Made by a program: the position numbers and the translations under genes
Origin: Actinomycetes bacterium
GTDB lineage: Bacteria > Actinomycetota > Acidimicrobiia > Acidimicrobiales > RAAP-2
Length of the DNA stretch: 5,076 nucleotides
Direction of reading: 5' to 3'
NCBI GenBank assembly: GCA_021850345.1
Contig: JAJZMN010000010.1
Location: 1-5,076 of the forward strand
The notes under the pieces: model-generated
Told to the model about the DNA's origin: nothing
Databases searched by the model: none
What the model saw: the letters and a program-made list of their open reading frames with translations, nothing else
In this document: positions 1 through 5,076 of the stretch, piece after piece
Position numbering within the stretch: the stretch's first letter is position 1
Layout of the letters: each line of letters begins with the position of its first letter

Positions 1-37
1 CTTAGACGGGTCCGGGCAACCGGGCGAGTCCGTCACC

Positions 38-85
38 GCCACGGGGCAACCCGTGGCTGCCTGAGCGTGCTCACGTTTGAGCACG
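38..85. terminator. Two adjacent hairpins at the 3' end of the cupin gene, possible terminator
   Basis: Two perfect inverted repeats lie nearly back to back. One is 38-45 with 50-57 (GCCACGGG/CCCGTGGC, GCAA loop on the plus strand). The other is 66-73 with 78-85 (CGTGCTCA/TGAGCACG, CGTT loop). Each has an 8-bp stem and a 4-nt loop. They fall just inside the 3' end of the minus-strand cupin reading frame, whose stop is at 33-35. No T-run follows on either strand, so factor-independent termination is uncertain. The position suits 3'-end formation of the cupin transcript, or a bidirectional block if a convergent gene lies to the left of the window. Confidence 0.35.
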
Positions 86-576
86 GTGCTGGTAACGGCT
101 CGGGAACCTGGGTCTCGATCCAGCGCACGTGGCCCCCGCTCGTATTGAAGAACCCGTGGAGGACGCCGACGCCGCAGAAGAGGACCTCCCCGGCTCGGAA
201 GGTGCGGACCTCGCCGTCGATCTCCCCCTCGATCTCGCCTTGGAGGAACAGGTACGCCTCTTCGAACGGGTGGTCGTGCACCTGGGCCGCACCACCGGGC
301 TCGTAATCGACCATGAACATCGTGCACAGCTCCGAGCCGAGCCCGGGGTCGACCATCATTTTCACCGAGATGCCGCTGTAGGCGAGCATCGCCGTGTCCA
401 TGCCGGCGGGCGCCCGCCCCCGGGCGGGGTCCGTGATGCGCAGGGCGTCGAGCTGCGAGTCCGTGCCGGTGTAGTGGCCGAAGAAGCGCAAGGTCGGGTT
501 GCCGAACGGCGGCCGCTCCGGGGCGACGGGCCGGCCGGTATCGCTGGACCCCACCGCCCCTGCCCCGCCCGCCTCC

Positions 577-681
577 GGGCGGTCTGCGGTCGACCCGGAG
601 GACCCTGCGGTCCACCCCGGGGACCCGGCGCTCCACTCCGAGGACCCGGCGCTCCACTCCGAGGACCCGGCGGTCCACCCG
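577..681 (-). repeat. 21-bp tandem repeat in the inter-cupin linker
   Basis: Five 21-bp units run end to end: 577-597 (degenerate), 598-618, 619-639, 640-660 and 661-681. Units 619-639 and 640-660 differ at one base. Read on the minus strand in the frame of the second cupin domain, they encode WTAGSSE, WSAGSSE, WSAGSPG, WTAGSSG and then a decayed STADRPE. Because the period is a multiple of three, changes in copy number keep the frame. The units sit between the two cupin domains, just 3' of the frameshift on the coding strand. A flexible, low-complexity linker is the likely effect on the protein. Confidence 0.85.
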
Positions 682-1085
682 GAAGGCACGACGAACGTGT
701 CCTCTCGCCCGCGGGCCAACCTGGCTGGGGCGTCGCGAGCTCGAGCCAGGCCGCGATCGCCTCCTCGTCGTTCGCCCAGGCGTGCACGGCACCGACCGGG
801 AACAAGACGTAGTCGCCGGCCTCCAGCTGGAAGCGGAGCCCGCCGTGCTCGACGGTGGGCCGGCCTTCGAGCACGTACGCGCACTGCTCGTAACTGTGGA
901 CGTGGCGGTGCGTGCGTGCACCGGCCTCGAGCCGGCACAGGCCGAGGTCGGTGTGGACGGCACCCATCGATCGGTCCACGAGACCGCGATGCGCGTAGCC
1001 GTTGATCGCCCCGTCGCGTCCGTCGTCTTCGAAGGAGAGGTCCCAGCTCCGCACGTGGATCACGCTTCCAGTGCTTAGCAGGCAG

Positions 1086-1110
1086 GCGGGCGGGAACAGC
1101 GGCCGCCCGC
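1086..1110. promoter_or_regulatory. Inverted repeat in the divergent cupin/ilv intergenic region
   Basis: GCGGGCGG at 1086-1093 is exactly inverted as CCGCCCGC at 1103-1110, across a 9-base spacer. It lies between the probable cupin start (1063 or 1054) and the ilv leader peptide (1151), where promoters for both directions must sit. It could be an operator. In DNA this GC-rich an 8-bp inverted repeat can also arise by chance, and no regulator is recognised from the sequence. Confidence 0.25.
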
Positions 1111-1138
1111 GTGGCGCGCCCTGCGTCCGGTGTGCCAT

Positions 1139-1144
1139 GATGCT
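1139..1144 (+). promoter_or_regulatory. Candidate -10 element for the ilv leader transcript
   Basis: GATGCT at 1139-1144 partly fits the actinobacterial -10 pattern TAnnnT, with A in the second place and T in the sixth. It lies six bases before ATG 1151. That spacing would put the transcription start at the A of the ATG and give a leaderless mRNA. An overlapping alternative is CATGAT at 1136-1141. No convincing -35 box is visible about 17 bases upstream. The call rests mainly on position and on the lack of a ribosome-binding site before the leader peptide. Confidence 0.3.
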
Positions 1145-1150
1145 CTGACC

Positions 1151-1210
1151 ATGTCCGGCAACGGCACCCGCGTGAGCGTCCTCGAGACGGCCCTCGTACT
1201 GATTCTCTAG
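1151..1210 (+). CDS. ilv operon leader peptide (attenuation)
   Basis: This short reading frame encodes [19 protein letters not shown] (19 residues, stop TAG at 1208-1210). Eight of the 19 residues are Val, Leu or Ile, and the last five are Leu-Val-Leu-Ile-Leu. It ends exactly where a GC-rich hairpin begins and 110 bases before ilvB. Known leader peptides of ilv operons are similarly short, rich in branched-chain codons and followed by a terminator hairpin. When charged Leu, Val or Ile tRNA is scarce, the ribosome is expected to stall on the final codons and change the RNA fold, so that transcription continues into ilvB. No Shine-Dalgarno site precedes ATG 1151, so leaderless initiation is possible. 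It uses ATT for its only Ile, whereas ilvB, ilvN and ilvC use ATC. The composition and placement make chance unlikely, but expression is not shown. Confidence 0.85.
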   Translation: MSGNGTRVSVLETALVLIL

Positions 1211-1236
1211 GCGCGCGGCCTCTCACGCCGCGCGCC
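1210..1236 (+). promoter_or_regulatory. Leader RNA hairpin directly after the leader-peptide stop
   Basis: GGCGCGCGGC at 1210-1219 pairs perfectly with GCCGCGCGCC at 1227-1236 across a 7-base loop, giving a very stable 10-bp stem. The 5' arm begins at the last base of the leader-peptide stop codon. A ribosome at the end of the peptide would therefore cover or disturb it. It probably acts as a pause or switch hairpin in the attenuator. The segment GGCCUCUC (1217-1224), which covers the end of the 5' arm and part of the loop, can also pair elsewhere in the leader, as set out in the findings. Confidence 0.7.
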
Positions 1237-1239
1237 GAC

Positions 1240-1270
1240 CGACCTCCCTAAGGGGAGGTCGTTGCAATTT
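1240..1270 (+). terminator. Attenuator terminator hairpin upstream of ilvB
   Basis: CGACCTCCC at 1240-1248 pairs with GGGAGGTCG at 1253-1261 around a TAAG loop, giving a 9-bp GC-rich stem. TTGCAATTT follows (1262-1270), a broken T-rich stretch with five T in nine bases. It stands between the leader peptide and ilvB, as expected for the conditional terminator of an ilv attenuator. The weak T-run is common in high-GC actinobacteria. The near-palindrome could instead be a DNA operator, but its place after a branched-chain-rich leader peptide favours attenuation. Confidence 0.7.
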
Positions 1271-1300
1271 CTGGCCCTGTTCACCCGCTCCCGTACCACC

Positions 1301-1307
1301 AGGAAGG
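1301..1307 (+). promoter_or_regulatory. ilvB ribosome-binding site
   Basis: AGGAAGG at 1301-1307 lies 12 bases before ATG 1320. It is the only purine-rich Shine-Dalgarno-like segment close to that start apart from AAAGAGA at 1312-1318. It supports ATG 1320, which also begins the protein at the conserved family N-terminus ([10 protein letters not shown]). Confidence 0.6.
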
Positions 1308-1319
1308 TTTCAAAGAGAC

Positions 1320-3107
1320 ATGCAGCTGACCGGAGCGCAAGCACTGATCAAGAGCCTCGAGATGGAGGGCGTGGAGGTCATGTTCGGCCTCCCGGGTGGC
1401 GCGATCCTGCCCGTCTACGACCCGATCCTCTCGTCGTCGATCCGCCATGTCCTCGTACGGCACGAACAAGGTGCAGGGCACATGGCCGAGGGCTACGCGC
1501 TGGCGACCGGCCGGCCTGGAGTCGCGATCGTGACGAGCGGGCCCGGGGCGACGAACATCGTGACGTCCCTCTCCAACGCGTACATGGACTCGACCCCGCT
1601 CGTGGTGATCACCGGGCAGGTCCCGACCGCGGCGATCGGCACCGATGCCTTCCAGGAGTGCGACATCACCGGCGTCACCATGGGCATCACCAAGCACAAC
1701 TGGCTCGTCAAGTCGGCACAGGAAATCCCGGAGGTGGTGGCCTCCGCCTTTCATCTCGCGACGACCGGCAGGCCCGGCCCGGTGCTCGTGGACGTCCCGA
1801 AGGATGTCTCCAACGCCAGCATGGAGTGGTATTGGCCCGACAAGCTCGACCTTCCCGGTTACCGTCTGCCGGGGCCTCCCGACCGTGCCGAGGTGCAACG
1901 TGCCGCCGCCCTGATGGCCTCCGCACAGCGGCCCGTGCTCTATGTCGGTGGTGGCGTACTGAAGGCGCGGGCGGCCGAGGCGCTTCGGGCGCTGGCCGAG
2001 AGGACGGGCTTCCCCGTGGTGACCACGCTCATGGCCCGTGGCGCCTTCCCGGACTCCCATCCCCAATGCCTCGGCATGCCGGGCATGCACGGCAACTTCA
2101 CGGCCGTCACCGCGATGCAGCGTGCGGACCTTCTCGTCGCCCTGGGCGCCCGCTTCGACGACCGAGTGACCGGCCGGCTCGACGCGTTCGCCCCCCAAGC
2201 CAAGGTCGTCCACGTGGACATCGACGCGGCGGAGCTGCACAAGGTCCGGCGAGCAGATGTTGCGATCGCGGGTGACTGCAAGGTCGTGATCGAAGCCCTG
2301 TCCGAGGCCCTCGCACCCGCGTTCGATTCGCTCGAACGGCCCGGTGTCGGCGCCCCGGCGACTCCTCGCTCGGACTGGTGGGCGGAGCTCCGGCGCTGGC
2401 AGCACGAGTTCCCCTTGCACTACGAGCGCAACGACGGACCGCCGATCAAGCCCCAGATGGTCATCGAGACGCTGCGCGACGCGTCGCCGTCCGACACGAT
2501 CGTCGTCTCGGGCGTCGGGCAGCACCAGATGTGGGCGTCGCAGTACTGGCGCTTCGACCATCCCTACACGTGGGTGAATTCGGGCGGAGCCGGCACGATG
2601 GGGTTCGCGGTGCCCGCCGCCATCGGTGCGAAGGTGGGCCACCCGGAGCGGATGGTCTGGGCGATCGACGGCGACGGGTGCTTCCAGATGACCGCCCAGG
2701 AGCTGGTCACTGCCGCCGCCGAGCGTATCCCGATCAAGGTCGCGATCTTGAACAACGCGTACCTCGGCATGGTGCGGCAGTGGCAGGAGATGTTCTACGG
2801 CGAGCGCTACTCCGAGGTGTACCTTTCGCCGGATTTGCCGGACTACGTGAAGTGGGCCGAGGCGATGGGCGCCGTCGGACTCCGCGCGGAGAGCCCCGAA
2901 GAGGTCGGCCCCGCGATCGAGAAGGCAAACGCCGTCGACGACCGGCCCGTGGTGGTCGACTTCCGCACGGACGCGTTCGAGAAGGTGTTCCCGATGGTCC
3001 CTGCAGGCGCGTCCAACGACGACATCGTCCTTCACCCCCGGCAAGAGGAGCGTGCGGACGCCGAACGGCTCGCATGGGAACGTCAGTCCGCGGAGCGCCA
3101 GCAATGA
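1320..3107 (+). CDS. ilvB: Acetolactate synthase, large catalytic subunit
   Basis: This is the catalytic subunit of acetohydroxyacid synthase. It condenses two pyruvates to 2-acetolactate (valine and leucine branch), or pyruvate with 2-oxobutyrate to 2-aceto-2-hydroxybutyrate (isoleucine branch), in the cytoplasm with ThDP, Mg2+ and FAD. The 595-residue length is normal. The N-terminal ThDP domain (about 1-165) has [24 protein letters not shown] with catalytic Glu49, and [14 protein letters not shown] from 150. The central FAD-binding domain (about 190-325) has GMPGMHG at 252-258 and [12 protein letters not shown] at 274-285. The C-terminal domain (about 375-555) has the ThDP/Mg motif GDG at 451-453 followed by NN at 478-479. 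Pro102 (in GQVP) and Trp488 (in MVRQW) match sites where changes give herbicide resistance in plant enzymes, so a sensitive-type enzyme is expected. The gene overlaps ilvN by four bases, which suggests coupled translation, and its expression is probably set by the upstream attenuator. Confidence 0.98.
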   Translation: MQLTGAQALIKSLEMEGVEVMFGLPGGAILPVYDPILSSSIRHVLVRHEQGAGHMAEGYALATGRPGVAIVTSGPGATNIVTSLSNAYMDSTPLVVITGQVPTAAIGTDAFQECDITGVTMGITKHNWLVKSAQEIPEVVASAFHLATTGRPGPVLVDVPKDVSNASMEWYWPDKLDLPGYRLPGPPDRAEVQRAAALMASAQRPVLYVGGGVLKARAAEALRALAERTGFPVVTTLMARGAFPDSHPQCLGMPGMHGNFTAVTAMQRADLLVALGARFDDRVTGRLDAFAPQAKVVHVDIDAAELHKVRRADVAIAGDCKVVIEALSEALAPAFDSLERPGVGAPATPRSDWWAELRRWQHEFPLHYERNDGPPIKPQMVIETLRDASPSDTIVVSGVGQHQMWASQYWRFDHPYTWVNSGGAGTMGFAVPAAIGAKVGHPERMVWAIDGDGCFQMTAQELVTAAAERIPIKVAILNNAYLGMVRQWQEMFYGERYSEVYLSPDLPDYVKWAEAMGAVGLRAESPEEVGPAIEKANAVDDRPVVVDFRTDAFEKVFPMVPAGASNDDIVLHPRQEERADAERLAWERQSAERQQ

Positions 3108-3688
3108 GCACCGGGGCCGAGGTAGTGCCTCCGGTGGACCGGGGGGTAGCGGGCGAGCGGCACCACATCCTCACCGTGCTCGTCGAGAACAAGGCGGGCG
3201 TGCTCGCACGCGTCGCCGGGCTGTTCTCCCGACGGGGGTACAACATCTTCTCGCTAGCCGTCGCGCCGACCGACGACGATCGATTCAGCCGGATCACCAT
3301 CGTCGTCGACGTGGAGTCGGCGCCGCTCGAGCAGGTCGTCAACCAGCTCGACAAGCTGGTGAACGTGGTGACGATCTCCGAGCTTGCCCCCGCTGCCGCC
3401 GTCCAGCGTGAGCTGCTCCTCGCGACCGTCGCCGCCGCGCCGGCGGAACGGTCACAGGTCATCCAGCTCGTCGGCGTCTTCGGAGGCGAGGTGGTCGACG
3501 TGGGTGCCGACCGTCTCACCGTGATGCTGGCAGGGCCGCCGGAGAAGCTGGACGGTTTCGAGGGGTTGCTCGAGACCTACGAGGTGCTGGACCTCCAGCG
3601 CACCGGACGCGTCGCCCTCCCGAAGATCGACGTGTCACCGCCGGTCCGGCGACGGCTGGCCCCTGTCGGGCCGCAGGTGGCCGGCTGA
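3104..3688 (+). CDS. ilvN: Acetolactate synthase, small regulatory subunit
   Basis: This subunit activates IlvB and confers valine feedback inhibition. The protein has 194 residues. An ACT domain spans about 20-93 ([20 protein letters not shown]..., then [16 protein letters not shown]), and the typical C-terminal small-subunit domain follows at about 100-173. Asn29, Gly32 and Asn47 match E. coli IlvH Asn11, Gly14 and Asn29, which belong to the valine-sensing region, so valine sensitivity is expected by family analogy. About 19 residues before the ACT domain and 20 after the C-terminal domain exceed the usual 160-175 residues. Both tails are low in conserved features, and the C-terminal one is Pro/Arg-rich. 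ATG 3104 overlaps the ilvB stop as ATGA, with GGAG at 3092-3095 eight bases upstream, which supports this start and equimolar production with IlvB. Confidence 0.97.
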   Translation: MSTGAEVVPPVDRGVAGERHHILTVLVENKAGVLARVAGLFSRRGYNIFSLAVAPTDDDRFSRITIVVDVESAPLEQVVNQLDKLVNVVTISELAPAAAVQRELLLATVAAAPAERSQVIQLVGVFGGEVVDVGADRLTVMLAGPPEKLDGFEGLLETYEVLDLQRTGRVALPKIDVSPPVRRRLAPVGPQVAG

Positions 3689-3753
3689 TCGTCGGCGGGA
3701 TGAGACCGAGCTGAGCGTCCAAGAGCAAGAGATGGAGTCAGAGCAAACCCGAA

Positions 3754-3758
3754 AGGAG
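3754..3758 (+). promoter_or_regulatory. ilvC ribosome-binding site
   Basis: AGGAG at 3754-3758, within GAAAGGAGCG, lies nine bases before ATG 3768. This is the strongest Shine-Dalgarno site in the window. It decides against the in-frame upstream ATG at 3732, which would add 12 poorly conserved residues and place this site inside the coding sequence. The 79-base gap between ilvN and ilvC (3689-3767) shows no terminator hairpin and no clear promoter. Confidence 0.8.
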
Positions 3759-3767
3759 CGCCGAGCC

Positions 3768-4793
<1,026 letters not shown>

Positions 4794-4840
4794 GCGGCTC
4801 TGGCCCCCTTCCGCCGGCCACTCCGCTCCCGCTCTCCGTA

Positions 4841-4884
4841 CGAGCTCCGAGCTCCGAGCTCCGAGCTCCCGAGCTCCCGAGCTC
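4841..4884. repeat. CGAGCTC heptamer tandem repeat
   Basis: CGAGCTC occurs four times with a perfect 7-base period (4841-4868). Two more copies at 4870-4876 and 4878-4884 are each set off by one extra C. A seventh, isolated copy lies at 4954-4960, flanking the neighbouring 19-bp array. The GAGCTC core is a palindrome. The array starts 48 bases after the ilvC stop, in DNA with no supported gene. A seven-base period would shift any reading frame, which argues against coding. Confidence 0.9.
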
Positions 4885-4957
4885 CACCAGAGTCCCCGTA
4901 CTCCACCAGAGAACCCATACGCCACCCGAGTCCCCATACTCCACCCGAGTCCGCGAG
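4882..4957. repeat. 19-bp tandem repeat, four copies
   Basis: Four adjoining 19-bp units are CTCCACCAGAGTCCCCGTA (4882-4900), CTCCACCAGAGAACCCATA (4901-4919), CGCCACCCGAGTCCCCATA (4920-4938) and CTCCACCCGAGTCCGCGAG (4939-4957). They diverge at a few positions each. The array directly follows, and by three bases overlaps, the CGAGCTC array. Long open frames cross it on the minus strand, but they encode only low-complexity Gly/Ser/Trp-rich sequence and I do not consider them genes. Confidence 0.85.
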
Positions 4958-4974
4958 CTCGGCGTCCCCGGTTG

Positions 4975-5007
4975 CGGAGCGGCGCTGGGTCGCCGTGCAC
5001 CGCTCCG
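4975..5007 (+). terminator. Hairpin downstream of ilvC, possible operon terminator
   Basis: CGGAGCGG at 4975-4982 pairs perfectly with CCGCTCCG at 5000-5007, giving an 8-bp stem with a 17-base loop. TGTGCCTGTTTGCC follows, only mildly T-rich. It is the best stem between ilvC and the window end, and it could end the ilvBNC transcript. The long loop and poor T-run keep confidence low. Confidence 0.3.
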
Positions 5008-5031
5008 TGTGCCTGTTTGCCTGCACCGGCC

Positions 5032-5076
5032 ATGGGTACGTCGTCCCACGATCCACGGCTGTTCGGGATCGCGCCC
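5032..5076 (+). CDS. Possible start of a downstream gene, cut by the window end
   Basis: ATG 5032 opens a frame of 15 codons to the window edge, reading MGTSSHDPRLFGIAP, with no stop. The composition looks protein-like, and a gene start here would account for the end of the repeat-bearing spacer. No clear ribosome-binding site lies upstream. I do not recognise the product from so few residues. Confidence 0.3.
   Translation, partial: MGTSSHDPRLFGIAP

Larger units (their letters stand above)
33..1063 (-). pseudogene. Tandem-cupin (bicupin) protein, split by an apparent one-base frameshift
   Basis: The gene encodes a two-domain cupin protein of the RmlC-like superfamily, probably a soluble metal-binding enzyme with unknown substrate. 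Domain 1 reads in frame from GTG 1063. It holds THRHVHSYEQ, with His52, His54 or His56 and Glu59 as likely metal ligands, and GAVHAW with His94. Domain 2 reads in another frame, down to the stop at 33-35. It holds VHDHPFEEAYLF and GVLHGFFN, again the full three-His, one-Glu set. The frames meet near 700-715. Adding one base after position 707 joins ...TPQPGWPAG to REDTFVVPSGW and gives about 343 residues. No classical slippery heptamer is visible there, so a deletion or sequencing error is likelier than programmed shifting. Both domains look undamaged, so any inactivation is recent. The start is uncertain: GTG 1054 has GGAAG about 10 bases upstream, and an in-frame ATG lies at 1138. The overall layout resembles ureidoglycine aminohydrolase-type bicupins, but I do not assign that function. 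The last 20 or so residues look non-native and overlap hairpins. Confidence 0.75.

Noticed and set aside
700..720. Programmed -1 ribosomal frameshifting in the bicupin gene
   Set aside because: No X-XXY-YYZ slippery heptamer is visible at the frame junction on the coding strand, and a single missing base explains the data more simply.
129..1078. Long plus-strand open frames opposite the cupin gene (for example 129-812, 499-1005 and 782-1078)
   Set aside because: They are Arg/Pro/Gly-rich and lack recognisable motifs. The minus strand of the same DNA holds two clear cupin domains. High GC content produces such frames by default.
1281..3104. 607-codon minus-strand open frame antisense to ilvB
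   Set aside because: It mirrors ilvB almost exactly, is rich in Arg, Gly, His and Val and shows no domain. It is a shadow of a strongly GC3-biased gene.
3732..3767. Upstream in-frame ATG at 3732 as the ilvC start
   Set aside because: It would add 12 residues with no family resemblance and place the strong AGGAG site inside the gene. ATG 3768 has that site at ideal spacing.
4801..4820. TGGCC/GGCCA inverted repeat just after ilvC as the operon terminator
   Set aside because: The stem is only 5 bp with a 10-base loop and no T-run follows. Such stems are expected by chance in this composition.
4841..4957. CRISPR array
   Set aside because: The repeats are adjoining 7-bp and 19-bp tandem units without unique spacers of regular length, and no cas gene is present.

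Overview
This is high-GC DNA whose coding regions strongly favour G or C at third codon positions. The IlvB, IlvN and IlvC proteins look actinobacterial, perhaps from a deep lineage such as Acidimicrobiia or Thermoleophilia. That placement is inference from protein style and base composition, not a search result.

The core is a plus-strand branched-chain amino-acid operon: ilvB (1320-3107), ilvN (3104-3688, start overlapping the ilvB stop as ATGA) and ilvC (3768-4793). IlvB and IlvN form acetohydroxyacid synthase, and IlvC (a class I ketol-acid reductoisomerase) takes the next step toward valine, leucine and isoleucine. All catalytic motifs I could check are intact. Upstream lies a compact attenuation leader. 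A 19-codon peptide (1151-1210) ends in Leu-Val-Leu-Ile-Leu, then comes a GC-rich hairpin (1210-1236), and then a 9-bp terminator-like hairpin (1240-1261), all within 170 bp of the ilvB start. No Shine-Dalgarno site precedes the leader peptide, so it may be translated from a leaderless transcript.

Divergent from the operon, on the minus strand, is a tandem-cupin (bicupin) gene (1063 down to 33). Its two intact cupin domains lie in different reading frames, so one base appears to be missing near 700-715. A 21-bp tandem repeat (577-681) encodes a Trp/Ser/Gly-rich seven-residue repeat in the linker between the domains. Two adjacent hairpins (38-85) sit at its 3' end.

Downstream of ilvC is a noncoding stretch of about 240 bp (4794-5031). 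It holds a CGAGCTC tandem repeat (4841-4884), a four-copy 19-bp repeat (4882-4957) and a hairpin (4975-5007). A possible new gene begins at 5032 and runs off the window. Apart from the attenuator, the frameshift and the repeats, this is an ordinary biosynthetic locus. I see no mobile element, CRISPR array, tRNA or rRNA.
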